Below are positions 1 to 9,416 of a stretch of DNA of 64,000 bases, piece by piece. Position numbers and translations under genes: made by a program. Position 1 is the stretch's first letter; every line of letters begins with the position of its first letter. The notes beneath the pieces are model-generated. The model was not told the origin of the DNA and did no database searches. It saw only the letters and a program-made list of their open reading frames with translations. This DNA is from Alteromonas sp. 1_MG-2023 (lineage in GTDB: Bacteria > Pseudomonadota > Gammaproteobacteria > Enterobacterales > Alteromonadaceae), in NCBI RefSeq assembly GCF_030547075.1, contig NZ_JAUOQH010000007.1, forward strand, positions 62,001 through 126,000, read 5' to 3'.

Positions 1-493
1 ATAGTTTTAAGCATCGAGATAGGCGTTTTTCTGGAGTATTAGCATCCTTAGCGTCTGCACCTTGTACACCCTTTGCACTGAATTTTTCCCACGCTTGTTG
101 CCACACACCTTCAAGCTGCTGATGAACATACAGCAATCCTTCAAGCCATTGGGCTAATTCCGGCGCTATGTCAGGGGTTGATTCATCAACTTCACCTTTT
201 GCAAACTCACAGGCCAATGGCACTAAGGGCTTTTCGTCCGTCATACACTGCAGGTGAGCCCTTAAGTTATTCATTAGTACATCCGCAAGGGCATCTACAT
301 CTTTATCAACCAGCGCACTTGAAGAGCTTTGTATCAACCATGGCATCCATTGCTCTGGCATCGGGATTTCTGGTGATGCCGCAACCGCAAATATCATACC
401 GTCGGCTTTATATGCACTAGGTAGTACATGCGTTAACTTACCCGTTTCAAACACAGGTAAAAGAATATCGATGGGACGCGCCGTTTCTGACAT
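1..493 (-). CDS. YecA/YgfB-like UPF0149 family protein (3' end outside window)
   Basis: An open frame runs leftward from an ATG at 493 to the window edge with no stop, giving about 164 residues. The protein starts MSETARPIDILLPVF and has the pattern of the UPF0149 (YecA/YgfB) family: an N-terminal helical stretch with ADGMIFAVAASPEIPMPEQW (residues 30-49), matching the family's hydrophobic-P-x-x-W motif, and a second conserved block WLEGLLYVHQQLEGVWQQAW near residue 115. Family members are small helical proteins of unclear function, some with a C-terminal SEC-C zinc motif; any such motif would lie outside the window. It is transcribed divergently from the metal transporter at 664. Family assignment is by pattern only. 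Confidence 0.65.
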   Translation of the reverse strand, partial: MSETARPIDILLPVFETGKLTHVLPSAYKADGMIFAVAASPEIPMPEQWMPWLIQSSSSALVDKDVDALADVLMNNLRAHLQCMTDEKPLVPLACEFAKGEVDESTPDIAPELAQWLEGLLYVHQQLEGVWQQAWEKFSAKGVQGADAKDANTPEKRLSRCLKL

Positions 494-663
494 TAATAAT
501 CCTACTAGCAGTTGAAATGAACACTTTGTTACCTGTACCCTTCGCGCCCATTTTCATATTGTCTTAAAAACGTGTTGAGCAAGTAGCGATAGAGTGAGTC
601 TGTGTGGTTGCGCAATAGCTAACCTATTGTCATGATAGCAAAACTAAACTAAGAGTGACTGCA

Positions 664-1890
664 ATGGCAAAAGATAAATCAGGATATATTATCGCGGCCG
701 CCTTCATTGGCCCAGGTACAGTAACAACGGCAAGTCTAGCAGGCGCTAACTTCGGCTTTCATTTGGTGTGGGCATTATTGTTTTCAATTTTTGCCACCAT
801 CGTATTACAAGATATGGCTGCTCGCTTGGGGGTGGCAACGGGTAAAGGGTTGGCATCAGCAATGAAAGACATGGTGTCTACACCCTGGCTGAAGATGCTA
901 TTTATTGCGTTAATTGTCAGCGCAATTGGAATTGGGAACGCCGCTTATGAATCAGGCAACCTTACCGGCGCTGCCATTGGTCTGGATGCGTTTTGGGAAA
1001 TTGGCACGGGAACCTGGGCACTTATACTTGGAGCGCTAGCTATCGCACTACTTTGGACCGGCAGCTATTCATGGATAGAAAACGTACTGGTGTACCTTGT
1101 GTTTATAATGGCTGGCGTGTTTTTCGTTACCCTTATTGTTGCTAAACCCGATTTATCATTAATGTTTAGTCAGTTAATGCAGCCGCGCTTAGCCGCCGAT
1201 TCTATTACCACCATTCTTGCGTTAATAGGCACCACCATTGTGCCTTACAACTTATTTCTTCATGCGAGTCTTGTGGCGAAGTCATCTCCAAACACAGAGA
1301 ACCCAACCAAGGACAAAGTGAATACTGATAAACGCAATGCGATTAAAGCCTGTAGGAAGCAATCTGCAACCGCCATTAGCATGGGCGGCTTAATTACCCT
1401 AGTGGTAATGGCAACAGCCATGATGGCCTTTTTCAACCAAGCCGCCACTATGGACGCGGGGAACATGGGCGAACAGTTAAAGCCTGTACTGGGAGACAAG
1501 GCACAGTGGTTCTTTGCACTAGGCTTATTTGCAGCTGGGCTAACCAGTGCCATTACCGCCCCCCTTGCAGCAGCCTATGCGGTTTGCGGTGCCCTAGGCC
1601 TTTCTGACGACATGAAAAGCAAGGGGTTTCGCGCAGTGTGGCTGGCCATAATTGTGTGTGGCGTTGCCGTTGCTGCACTAGGTTTTAAACCTTTGCCGGC
1701 TATATTATTTGCTCAGGCTACCAATGGTTTATTGCTGCCTATTATTGCTATCTTTTTGTTGGTTGTCATGAATAAAAGCAAAGCCCTCGGTGATTTCAAA
1801 AATACTCTGTGGAGCAACCTTGCCGGTGTGGTAGTGGTATCTGTGGTAATAGGGCTAGGCCTTTACAAACTCACTAGCCTATTCATATAA
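664..1890 (+). CDS. Divergent NRAMP-family metal ion transporter
   Basis: A 408-residue inner-membrane protein with about 11 hydrophobic segments, characteristic of NRAMP (MntH-like) proton-coupled divalent metal transporters. I prefer the ATG at 664, which has AAGAG eight bases upstream, over the in-frame GTG at 655, which has no ribosome site. The metal-site motifs deviate from canonical MntH: the TM1 DPGN motif is GPGT (residues 16-19) and the TM6 MPH motif reads VPY in IVPYNLFLHAS. The fold assignment is secure, but the metal-binding Asp, Asn, Met and His are replaced, so manganese or iron transport should not be assumed. It stands alone, with its own terminator just downstream. Confidence 0.85.
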   Translation: MAKDKSGYIIAAAFIGPGTVTTASLAGANFGFHLVWALLFSIFATIVLQDMAARLGVATGKGLASAMKDMVSTPWLKMLFIALIVSAIGIGNAAYESGNLTGAAIGLDAFWEIGTGTWALILGALAIALLWTGSYSWIENVLVYLVFIMAGVFFVTLIVAKPDLSLMFSQLMQPRLAADSITTILALIGTTIVPYNLFLHASLVAKSSPNTENPTKDKVNTDKRNAIKACRKQSATAISMGGLITLVVMATAMMAFFNQAATMDAGNMGEQLKPVLGDKAQWFFALGLFAAGLTSAITAPLAAAYAVCGALGLSDDMKSKGFRAVWLAIIVCGVAVAALGFKPLPAILFAQATNGLLLPIIAIFLLVVMNKSKALGDFKNTLWSNLAGVVVVSVVIGLGLYKLTSLFI

Positions 1891-1921
1891 ACAAACGCTA
1901 TTTAGGAAGGCTCACCGACAC

Positions 1922-1959
1922 AAAAAAGCCCGTTATACGTAAAGCAAACGGGCGTTTTC
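1922..1959 (+). terminator. Rho-independent terminator after the NRAMP gene
   Basis: Inverted repeat GCCCGTT (1928-1934) / AACGGGC (1947-1953) is followed by GTTTTCT and preceded by six A. It can end the transporter transcript and, because of the A run on its left, may also act on the opposite-strand gene ending at 2032. Confidence 0.8.
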
Positions 1960-2031
1960 TATATGCTAGCGTTTAATCAGTAGTTAACGCGTAAATAGGG
2001 GCTAGCGTGTAATTAGCATTTAAATTGCCGG

Positions 2032-3177
2032 CTACTTAGCTAAACGTTGGAGTATGTCGTTTAGCATAGACTGACTGCAACCGAAGTTAATTCTGAAATG
2101 ATCTGCTTTATGAAAATCTGCGCCAGGAGAAGGGCCTACGCCTTTTTCTTCTGCCCATGTTTGCACGTTTTCTACACCTAAACCGCTCGCGTCTACCCAG
2201 GCTAGAAAGGTAGCGTCGGGTTTCAACATTGATAATCCGTCGATACCGTTTATCGTTTCATACACGGCATCACGGTTAGCGCGCAAATAATCAATTTGGG
2301 CACTATGCCAATCATCACATAAAGTAAATGCGGCTTCGGTAGCGGCTAATCCTAGTACGGTAACCCAAGGCATAATACCCGCGGCTGCACTGGTAAATTG
2401 CTGCCTAAGTTTAGGGTCTGGAATAATCGCAAAAGAAGTACCTAAACCCGCAACGTTAAAAGTTTTGCTTGCAGCCATTAGGGTAACGCTGTTGTCGGCT
2501 AAGTTAGCCTCACGACCGGCAGGAATGTGCTTAACGCCTGGCTCTAAGATTAAATCACAGTGGATTTCATCTGAGCATAACCGCACGTCATTAGCGTTAC
2601 AAATATCAGCCACTCGGTCTAGTTCTGCTTTAGTTAAGACCGAGCCTACAGGGTTCATTGGATTACAAAGAATGAATAGCTTACATTTGGGGTCGGCGGC
2701 ATGGGCTTCTAGTGCTTCGAAATCCAATGTGTAGCGATTTCCTTTTGATTCTGGGTCAATCACAGTGCCAATATCGATGCGCTCTAGTTCATTTAATTTG
2801 GGCGCCGCTAGCAATGGGGGGTAGTTTGGCGTTTGTATAAGCACCTTATCGCCTGGCTCACAATACGCTTTACAGGCTACGTTGAACGCAGGCACTACGC
2901 CTGGTGTCCACACAATCCATTCTGCTTTTACATCCCAGTCATGTTTGTCTTTCAACCAGCGCTGTATTGCACTAATAGCGCCTTGATGCTGACCAGGTAA
3001 TACATAACCTAAGTTACCGTGCTCAACTTTTGCTGAAATAGCATCTAAAATAGGCTGTGCGCAACGAAATTCAGTGTCGGCAACCCAAGCAGGAATAATG
3101 TCCTTACCTTTATATTTTTGCCATTTGAACGAATAGGTATCTTTACGAGGTGGAGTTTGGTCAAAGTTAATCGTCAC
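2032..3177 (-). CDS. patB: PLP-dependent PatB/MalY-type C-S lyase (cystathionine beta-lyase-like aminotransferase)
   Basis: A 381-residue fold-type I PLP enzyme of the MalY/PatB class, which cleaves C-S bonds in cystathionine or cysteine conjugates. The N-terminal block IIPAWVADTEF (27-37) is typical of this class. CNPMNPVGSV (171-180) is the substrate/PLP loop, SDEIHCDL (202-209) carries the pyridine-nitrogen Asp203, and AASKTFNVAGLG (235-246) carries the Schiff-base Lys238. The C-terminal RINFGCS supplies the carboxylate-binding Arg. Length is normal for the family (about 390). It is a cytoplasmic enzyme in a single-gene unit. Exact substrate (cystathionine or another thioether) cannot be told from sequence. 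Confidence 0.85.
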   Translation of the reverse strand: MTINFDQTPPRKDTYSFKWQKYKGKDIIPAWVADTEFRCAQPILDAISAKVEHGNLGYVLPGQHQGAISAIQRWLKDKHDWDVKAEWIVWTPGVVPAFNVACKAYCEPGDKVLIQTPNYPPLLAAPKLNELERIDIGTVIDPESKGNRYTLDFEALEAHAADPKCKLFILCNPMNPVGSVLTKAELDRVADICNANDVRLCSDEIHCDLILEPGVKHIPAGREANLADNSVTLMAASKTFNVAGLGTSFAIIPDPKLRQQFTSAAAGIMPWVTVLGLAATEAAFTLCDDWHSAQIDYLRANRDAVYETINGIDGLSMLKPDATFLAWVDASGLGVENVQTWAEEKGVGPSPGADFHKADHFRINFGCSQSMLNDILQRLAK

Positions 3178-3284
3178 ACATACATCCTGTTGCCATTACA
3201 TTATGGCACCAGTGTAATAATTCATGAGCATATAAACTAGCGCTGCTTAGACCATTTAGCACTTTTTTATTTGTTTGCGCTATT

Positions 3285-3662
3285 CTATCTTCCCGCTAGC
3301 GCTACGGCTTTCGCTTTTTCGGCCAAGGCTTCCATATTGAGTGGTTTAGCGAGAAAGCCAGACACACCTAGTTTACGCGCTTCCATCACAACTTCTTTAA
3401 CCGGATCGCCCGTAATAAGCAAAAAAGGAACTAAGAGGTTTGCTGAGCGACATGCTTTTAACAAACTTAAGCCATCGTATTCTTTCATGACTTGGTCGCT
3501 AATAATAAGTTGTAGCGTATCAGGGGTCTGTTGAAGCAGAAACTCACGGGCAATTTTACTACGGCTGAATGGATAAACCGTCGCCGATAAGCGTGTTTCT
3601 AATGCATCGGTGATTAAATCAAGCGTGATAACATCGTCTTCAATAACTGCTACAGAGAACAC
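3285..3662 (-). CDS. Single-domain response regulator (CheY-like receiver)
   Basis: A 125-residue protein consisting of a receiver domain only. The acidic pocket is EDD (8-10), the phosphoacceptor is Asp56 in IISDQVMKEYDG, the switch Thr is Thr84 in LLITGDP, and the conserved Lys is Lys106 in FLAKPLN. There is no output domain, so it must act by protein-protein contact or as a phosphate shuttle. No kinase is adjacent. In this window the hybrid kinase at 17528, the kinase at 50665 and the Hpt protein at 11030 lack obvious partners, but no link to this receiver can be shown. Confidence 0.85.
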   Translation of the reverse strand: MFSVAVIEDDVITLDLITDALETRLSATVYPFSRSKIAREFLLQQTPDTLQLIISDQVMKEYDGLSLLKACRSANLLVPFLLITGDPVKEVVMEARKLGVSGFLAKPLNMEALAEKAKAVALAGR

Positions 3663-3772
3663 AGGCTTTGCCTTTTTAATTTCATTAACTTGATGATAGA
3701 GACCTAAGTGAATATTGCCAACCCACCTTTCGTCGAAATCTCAGCAAAATGCTTCAGCAAAAATAGGTTAGC

Positions 3773-3803
3773 AAAAAAAAACGCCAGCGTTAAGGCTGGC
3801 GTT
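3773..3803 (-). terminator. Terminator of typA
   Basis: Nine-base-pair stem AACGCCAGC (3780-3788) / GCTGGCGTT (3795-3803). An A run at 3773-3780 becomes a U run in the leftward transcript. It lies about 57 bases past the typA stop codon. Confidence 0.9.
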
Positions 3804-3859
3804 TCTTGAATCATCTTTACTGCATTTAGTAACCTTTTAGGTTAACAATGCAAAAGTGA

Positions 3860-5689
3860 CTACTTTTTCTCGCGTGAAGAACGCTTACGTTCGTTTTCAG
3901 TAAGAAGTTTCTTACGAATACGAATAGACACAGGCGTTACTTCTACTAGTTCGTCTTCATCAATGAACTCAAGCGCTTGCTCAAGAGACATCTTGATAGG
4001 CGGAACCAAAGTTTGCGCTTCATCAGTACCAGAAGCACGAACGTTGGTTAACTGCTTCCCTTTAAGGGCGTTAACAGTTAGGTCGTTGTCGCGGCTGTGG
4101 ATACCGATAACCATACCTTCGTAAACTTCTACACCGTGACCGATAAACAAACGACCACGCTCTTGTAAGTTAAACAAGGCGTTAGTTAGGGCTTTACCGT
4201 TAGCGTTGGCAATAAGAACACCATTCTTACGCTTACCAATGATACCGCCTTTGTACGGACCATAGTGATCGAATGTATGGTAAAGCAAACCAGAACCAGA
4301 CGTCATTGTCATGAATTCAGTTTGGAAACCAATCAAGCCACGGCTAGGAATTACGAAGTCGATACGTACACGGCCTTTACCATCTGGAGACATGTTAGTC
4401 ATTTCAGCTTTACGCAGACCAAGTTGTTCCATGATTGAGCCCTGATGCGCTTCTTCACAGTCTACCGTTAGTGTTTCGAACGGTTCTTGTGTTTGGCCAT
4501 CTTCTTCTTTAAGAATAACTTCTGGACGTGATACTGCTAGCTCGTAGCCTTCACGACGCATGTTTTCAATAAGGATACCCAAGTGAAGTTCACCACGACC
4601 TGATACGCGGAATTTATCCGGATCTGGTGTTTCTTCAACACGTAGTGCAACGTTATGTACTAGTTCGTCATTCAAACGCTCTAGAATATTACGTGAAGTA
4701 ACGTATTTACCTTCTTTACCAGAAAACGGTGAAGTGTTTACTTGGAAAGTCATGGTTACTGTTGGTTCATCAACAGATAACGGCGTCATTGCTTCTACTT
4801 GGTTAACATCACAAATAGTGTCAGAGATTTTAAGCGAACCTAAACCTGTGATTGCGATGATATCGCCTGCGCTTGCACCTTCAACTTCGTGACGTGCTAA
4901 ACCAAGGTAACCATATACTAGGCCAACTTTACCGTTACGCTTTTCGCCTTCAGCAGTAACAACAGTTACTTGTTGGTTTGGCTTAACAGTTCCGCGCTTA
5001 ATGCGGCCAACACCAATTACACCTACATAAGAGTTGTAATCAAGTTGAGAAATTTGCATTTGGAATGCACCAGAAGCATCAGCGTCTGGAGGAGATACTT
5101 GGTCAACAATAGTTTGGAACAAAGCATTCATGTCATCTTCAGGTTTGTCGGCATCTAATGAAGCCCAACCGTTAAGTGCTGATGCATATACAACTTGGAA
5201 ATCTAACTGATCATCAGTTGCGCCAAGGTTGTCGAACAAATCAAATACTTGATCCATAACCCAATCAGGACGTGCGCCTGGCTTGTCAATTTTGTTGATA
5301 ACAACAATTGGCTTCAAGCCTTGAGCAAATGCTTTTTGTGTTACGAAACGCGTTTGAGGCATTGGACCTTCTTGCGCGTCAACTAGAAGCAACACTGAAT
5401 CGGCCATTGACATTACACGCTCTACTTCACCACCGAAATCGGCGTGTCCTGGAGTATCTACGATGTTGATACGGTAGTCGTTCCAGTTAATAGCAGTGTT
5501 TTTCGCTAAGATTGTGATGCCGCGTTCTTTCTCGATGTCATTCGAGTCCATCACGCGCTCTTCTTGCTCACCGCGAGTTTCAAGAGTGCCTGACTGCTGT
5601 AACAGTTTATCAACCAAAGTTGTTTTACCGTGGTCAACGTGAGCAATAATAGCAATGTTACGTAATTTATTAATATCAGTGGTATTCAT
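3860..5689 (-). CDS. typA: Ribosome-associated GTPase TypA/BipA
   Basis: A 609-residue translational GTPase. G1 is [10 protein letters not shown] (16-25), G3 is [12 protein letters not shown], and G4 is [12 protein letters not shown]. These are followed by the domain II beta barrel, an EF-G-like domain and the TypA-specific C-terminal domain ([16 protein letters not shown], then [20 protein letters not shown]). Length matches E. coli BipA (607). It binds the 70S ribosome and supports 50S assembly and growth in cold or stress. The C-terminus is basic, with many Lys and Arg. It is transcribed away from glnA, the arrangement found in many gammaproteobacteria, and has its own terminator downstream. 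Confidence 0.97.
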   Translation of the reverse strand: MNTTDINKLRNIAIIAHVDHGKTTLVDKLLQQSGTLETRGEQEERVMDSNDIEKERGITILAKNTAINWNDYRINIVDTPGHADFGGEVERVMSMADSVLLLVDAQEGPMPQTRFVTQKAFAQGLKPIVVINKIDKPGARPDWVMDQVFDLFDNLGATDDQLDFQVVYASALNGWASLDADKPEDDMNALFQTIVDQVSPPDADASGAFQMQISQLDYNSYVGVIGVGRIKRGTVKPNQQVTVVTAEGEKRNGKVGLVYGYLGLARHEVEGASAGDIIAITGLGSLKISDTICDVNQVEAMTPLSVDEPTVTMTFQVNTSPFSGKEGKYVTSRNILERLNDELVHNVALRVEETPDPDKFRVSGRGELHLGILIENMRREGYELAVSRPEVILKEEDGQTQEPFETLTVDCEEAHQGSIMEQLGLRKAEMTNMSPDGKGRVRIDFVIPSRGLIGFQTEFMTMTSGSGLLYHTFDHYGPYKGGIIGKRKNGVLIANANGKALTNALFNLQERGRLFIGHGVEVYEGMVIGIHSRDNDLTVNALKGKQLTNVRASGTDEAQTLVPPIKMSLEQALEFIDEDELVEVTPVSIRIRKKLLTENERKRSSREKK

Positions 5690-5939
5690 CTAGGGAGCCT
5701 GTGTAAATCATTACATGTGTTTAAGCATGCATTAGATTTGTTGCAAAAAATGCAGATAGAAAAATTTGCGCGGATTGTACAGAAAAACCACGGCATTTGC
5801 GCACCTTTTTTTACTAGGAGGCAAGATTTTCTTTATTATAGCCTTTGATTAACTAATTTTTTACTTTTGAGCCGTGTTTTAGGGTGGTAAGTGAAGACGA
5901 GTTACTCTAGGCTAGATGTCAGCTACTCACATTTAATTT

Positions 5940-5975
5940 GCACCAAAATATAGCGAAACAGCACCATTTAGGTGC
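5940..5975 (+). promoter_or_regulatory. NtrC operator(s) upstream of glnA
   Basis: A perfect NtrC-type palindrome GCACC-ATTTA-GGTGC lies at 5961-5975, with the same half-sites and 5-base spacer as the E. coli glnAp2 enhancer. A weaker half-site, GCACCAAAATATAGC, lies at 5940-5954. The strong site is centred about 97 bases upstream of the start expected from the sigma-54 promoter at 6039, close to the -108 position of the E. coli enhancer. Confidence 0.85.
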
Positions 5976-6038
5976 AAGGTCATTCATCTTTCGGTATTTC
6001 TCTTGCTGCTAAGCCAGCAAAATCGGAACTAAGATAGA

Positions 6039-6054
6039 TGGCATGATAATCGCT
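6039..6054 (+). promoter_or_regulatory. Sigma-54 promoter of glnA
   Basis: TGGCATG-ATAA-TCGCT matches the -24/-12 consensus TGGCACG-N4-TTGCW at 10 of 12 fixed positions. The GG and GC dinucleotides are separated by exactly 10 bases. The predicted transcription start is near 6065, leaving a leader of about 57 bases to the glnA ATG. NtrC sites lie directly upstream. Confidence 0.85.
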
Positions 6055-6121
6055 TTTAGTTTTTCCACTGTTGGGATGAAGCTGATCATTCCGCATTTTT
6101 ACATCAAACCTGGAGGACACG

Positions 6122-7531
6122 ATGTCAGTTAAAAAGGCATTAGAGCTAATTAAAGAATGTGAAGCGAAATTTGTTGATTTACGCTTTACTGATACTAAGG
6201 GCAAGGAACAACACGTATCTATTCCTGCTAGCACAGTTGAAGAAGAAACATTTGAAGAAGGTAAAATGTTCGATGGTTCTTCAATTGCTGGTTGGAAAGG
6301 CATTAACGAATCTGACATGGTACTTATGCCTGATCCTACGAGTGCGGTTATCGACCCATTCGCAGAAGAAACTCAAGTAAACATTCGTTGTGACATTTTA
6401 GAGCCTTCTACTATGGAAGGTTACGAACGCGATCCACGCTCTGTTGCACGCCGCGCAGAAGAATTCCTAAAATCTACCGGCATCGGCGACACAGTTTTCT
6501 TCGGTCCAGAGCCAGAATTCTTCTTGTTTGATGATGTGAAATTCCACACAGACATGGCAGGTTCTTTCTACAAAATTGATGCTGCTGAAGCAAAATGGAA
6601 TTCAGGCGCCGATTTTGAAGGCGGAAACATGGGTCACCGTCCTGGCGTTAAAGGCGGTTACTTCCCAGTACCTCCAGTAGATTCAGCACACGATATTCGT
6701 GCAGCAATGTGTTTAGTAATGGAAGAAATGGGCTTAGTTATTGAAGCGCATCACCACGAAGTAGCTACTGCTGGTCAAAACGAAATCGCATGCGAATTCA
6801 ACACGCTAGTAACTAAAGCGGATGAAATCCAAGTATACAAGTATGTAGTACACAACGTAGCGCATGCTTACGGTCAAACTGCTACATTCATGCCTAAGCC
6901 TCTTGTAGGTGATAACGGTTCTGGTATGCACTGTCACCAATCAATCTCTAAAGATGGCGTAAACATCTTTGCAGGTGACAAATATGCTGGTCTTTCTGAA
7001 GAAGCGCTTTTCTACATTGGCGGTATTATTAAACACGCTCGTGCAATCAACGCTTTTGCTAACGCATCAACGAACTCTTACAAGCGTTTGGTTCCAGGAT
7101 TCGAAGCACCGGTAATGCTTGCATACTCTGCACGAAACCGTTCTGCATCAATTCGTATTCCATACGTAACTAGCGATAAAGCACGTCGTATCGAAGTACG
7201 TTTCCCTGACCCAACAGCTAACCCATACCTTGCTTTCTCAGCAATGCTTATGGCTGGCCTTGACGGTATTAAGAACAAGATCCATCCTGGCGATTCTATG
7301 GATAAAGACTTGTACGACTTACCACCAGAAGAAGCGGCTGAAATTCCAACGGTTGCTAGCTCGCTAGAAATGGCACTTGAAGCATTGGATAACGACCGTG
7401 AGTTCCTTAAAGCTGGCGGTGTTATGACTGACGACATGATTGATGCTTACATTGCGCTTAAGCAAGAAGAAGTGACTACACTTGCAATGTCTACTCACCC
7501 TGTTGAGTTTGATATGTACTACAGCGTTTAA
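6122..7531 (+). CDS. glnA: Type I glutamine synthetase
   Basis: A 469-residue enzyme making glutamine from glutamate, ammonia and ATP; it acts as a cytoplasmic dodecamer. Recognisable family blocks are [17 protein letters not shown] near residue 49, [13 protein letters not shown] (about 125-137), EIACEFNTL, and NRSASIRIP. The adenylylation loop [10 protein letters not shown] carries Tyr398 (Tyr397 without the initiator Met), so regulation by GlnE is expected. Length is identical to E. coli GlnA. The start ATG follows GGAGGA at good spacing. Upstream is a sigma-54 promoter with an NtrC operator and downstream a strong terminator, so it is a monocistronic nitrogen-regulated unit. Confidence 0.98.
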   Translation: MSVKKALELIKECEAKFVDLRFTDTKGKEQHVSIPASTVEEETFEEGKMFDGSSIAGWKGINESDMVLMPDPTSAVIDPFAEETQVNIRCDILEPSTMEGYERDPRSVARRAEEFLKSTGIGDTVFFGPEPEFFLFDDVKFHTDMAGSFYKIDAAEAKWNSGADFEGGNMGHRPGVKGGYFPVPPVDSAHDIRAAMCLVMEEMGLVIEAHHHEVATAGQNEIACEFNTLVTKADEIQVYKYVVHNVAHAYGQTATFMPKPLVGDNGSGMHCHQSISKDGVNIFAGDKYAGLSEEALFYIGGIIKHARAINAFANASTNSYKRLVPGFEAPVMLAYSARNRSASIRIPYVTSDKARRIEVRFPDPTANPYLAFSAMLMAGLDGIKNKIHPGDSMDKDLYDLPPEEAAEIPTVASSLEMALEALDNDREFLKAGGVMTDDMIDAYIALKQEEVTTLAMSTHPVEFDMYYSV

Positions 7532-7555
7532 TCTACGCGTATACACTTAAATACG

Positions 7556-7582
7556 AAAGCCCGCATATGCGGGCTTTTTTTT
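7556..7582 (+). terminator. Terminator of glnA
   Basis: Stem AAAGCCCGCAT / ATGCGGGCTTT (7556-7577) followed by a run of T to 7582. It separates glnA from the DUF4124-ntrBC genes. Confidence 0.95.
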
Positions 7583-7634
7583 ATGCCAAAGCTTTTCTAC
7601 TATAGAAACAATAAACTAAAAGCGGATCTATCAA

Positions 7635-8204
7635 TTGAAAATCAATCTACATATCATATTAGTTGCGGCTATTGGGTTAGCGTCTTTTGGAAGTCATGGG
7701 CAAAGCAAGCCAAAAGATCCTGATGTCTCAAACACCGGAAGTACTGCGGTTTACAAAGTAAAGCAGGCCGATGGCAGCGTGTTATACACCGATAGCCCTT
7801 CCCCAGAAGGTGCCACCGTTGAATTTGATGCGAAGACACAGAATGTGGTTTCAAGCCCTTCGGTTCCTAAACCTGCGCAGCCCCAAACCACCAAAACTGA
7901 AAAGAAAAAATATGAGGTGACTATTGCCTCTCCTGCCCCAGGTGCAACCTTACGCAACAACGCAGGAAACCTGACAATACGCGCTAATCAGCCTACTTCA
8001 GTGAAAGCCCCACGTTATCAATTAATTTTTGATGGCGCCCTATTGGAGAGCAATACTACTGGGGTATTCAACTTAAATGGTATAAATCGGGGCGAACACC
8101 AATATAAGGTTGAGCTAACCGACAATAAGGGCAAGACTCTTGCATCCTCTGCACTACAAACGCTGTTTCTTCATCAAGCATCAGCGTTAATAAATAGCAA
8201 CTAA
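7635..8204 (+). CDS. Exported DUF4124 domain protein
   Basis: A 189-residue protein starting at a TTG codon (7635); no in-frame ATG gives a complete signal peptide. Residues 1-22 form a signal peptide (MKINLHIILVAAIGLASFGS). Residues about 40-68, VYKVKQADGSVLYTDSPSP, are a DUF4124 domain, a short beta-hairpin module common in periplasmic proteins. A linker rich in Pro, Thr and Lys follows, then a domain of about 85 residues beginning YEVTIASPAPGATLRNNAGN that resembles an immunoglobulin-like fold. A gene of this type between glnA and ntrB is frequent in Alteromonadales, but its function is unknown. Confidence 0.75.
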   Translation: MKINLHIILVAAIGLASFGSHGQSKPKDPDVSNTGSTAVYKVKQADGSVLYTDSPSPEGATVEFDAKTQNVVSSPSVPKPAQPQTTKTEKKKYEVTIASPAPGATLRNNAGNLTIRANQPTSVKAPRYQLIFDGALLESNTTGVFNLNGINRGEHQYKVELTDNKGKTLASSALQTLFLHQASALINSN

Positions 8205-8298
8205 CGTTCGATAGTAGCGCAAAGCCCGCACCATCGCGGGGAGCAGAAAAAAAGTAACACCAATTCTGTGCCTACAATTTTTATCGTTACGTTACAAT

Positions 8299-8313
8299 GC
8301 ACCTTTACAGTGC
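8299..8313 (+). promoter_or_regulatory. NtrC operator just upstream of ntrB
   Basis: GCACC-TTTAC-AGTGC is a near-perfect NtrC palindrome with one mismatch. It lies 17 bases before the ntrB start codon and immediately 5' of the ribosome site GAGGAG. In E. coli a similar site overlaps the weak glnL promoter and mediates NtrC repression of its own operon; the position here suggests the same negative autoregulation. Confidence 0.7.
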
Positions 8314-8330
8314 AGAGGAGATAGACTCGG

Positions 8331-9416
8331 ATGCAATCAACCGAGTTAGACACGCAACAATTTTTAAATAGCCTGAATACTGCGCTGGTCATGGTCGACG
8401 ATAAATTAAATATCGTTTACGCCAACCACGCAGGTGAGGCGCTGTTTGAAACAGGCAGAAAGCAGTTATTAGGCCATCGTCTTAATGACTTTTTCATACC
8501 TGGGAATATTGACCCCACTCGCTTACGCGCAGCATTAAGACACGGAGAAGACTTCACCGAAAATGAAATCCGGCTCTGTTTCAGAGATAACCGCAACGTC
8601 ATGGTTGATTTAACCGTAACGAATTTGCAATTAGAAGAAGGGGCTCGGCTGCTATTTGAAGTAAAAAAAATAGATCAGCAAAAAAGAATCTCCCGTGAAA
8701 ACTTACAAAATGCGCAACACTATGCAGCCCGAGAGCTCGTTCGTGGGCTTGCCCACGAAATTAAAAACCCGCTAGGGGGCATTCGCGGCGCCGCGCAGTT
8801 ACTTGAAAAAGAGCTAAGCGAAGAGCACAAAGAATTTACCCAAATGATCATTGAGCAATCTGATCGCTTGCGTAATTTGGTCGATCGATTACTCGGCCCA
8901 AATTCGCTTCCGCGGTTCAACTGGAGCAATGTTCATCAAGCATTAGAGCAAGTGAGAAGCCTAATGCGAGTAGATTCAGAAACCCCTATTACCATCATTC
9001 GTGATTACGACCCCAGTATTCCGCCGTTAATGATTGACGCAGATATGATTCAACAAGCTGTGTTAAACATTGTTAGAAATAGTATTCAGGCGCTAACCGA
9101 AAGCGAAACACCTAATCCTCAAATTCGCTTAGTAACACGCATTGAACGGCAAATGACTATTCAGGGACACCGCCATGCGTTAATCGCTAAAATCAAGGTG
9201 ATAGACAATGGCCCGGGTATTCCCCCTGACATAAAAGACACGCTTTTTTACCCCATGGTAAGCAGTAAGCAAAATGGATCCGGTTTGGGTTTATCGATAT
9301 CACAAACATTGATAAACCATCACGGTGGAAAAATTGATGTTGAAAGCCATCCTGGGCACACCGAATTCGTAATTTATATTCCGATAGACCGCAAGGAGAC
9401 AGACAATGACCAATGA
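8331..9416 (+). CDS. glnL: Nitrogen regulation sensor kinase NtrB (GlnL)
   Basis: A 361-residue cytoplasmic kinase/phosphatase that phosphorylates NtrC under nitrogen limitation and is controlled by PII. It has an N-terminal PAS domain (about 10-110) and no membrane segment. The H-box LAHEIKNPLGGIRGAAQLL carries the phosphoacceptor His142. The N-box is NIVRNSIQAL, G1 is DNGPGIP and G2 is GSGLGLSI. The start has AGAGGAG upstream. It overlaps ntrC by 11 bases, indicating translational coupling. Length and architecture match E. coli NtrB (349). Confidence 0.96.
   Translation: MQSTELDTQQFLNSLNTALVMVDDKLNIVYANHAGEALFETGRKQLLGHRLNDFFIPGNIDPTRLRAALRHGEDFTENEIRLCFRDNRNVMVDLTVTNLQLEEGARLLFEVKKIDQQKRISRENLQNAQHYAARELVRGLAHEIKNPLGGIRGAAQLLEKELSEEHKEFTQMIIEQSDRLRNLVDRLLGPNSLPRFNWSNVHQALEQVRSLMRVDSETPITIIRDYDPSIPPLMIDADMIQQAVLNIVRNSIQALTESETPNPQIRLVTRIERQMTIQGHRHALIAKIKVIDNGPGIPPDIKDTLFYPMVSSKQNGSGLGLSISQTLINHHGGKIDVESHPGHTEFVIYIPIDRKETDNDQ

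Noticed and set aside
8217-8242. CCCGC...GCGGG hairpin after the DUF4124 gene, considered as a terminator.
   Set aside because: It is followed by AGCAGAAAAAAAG rather than T residues, so only a weak hairpin; not called.
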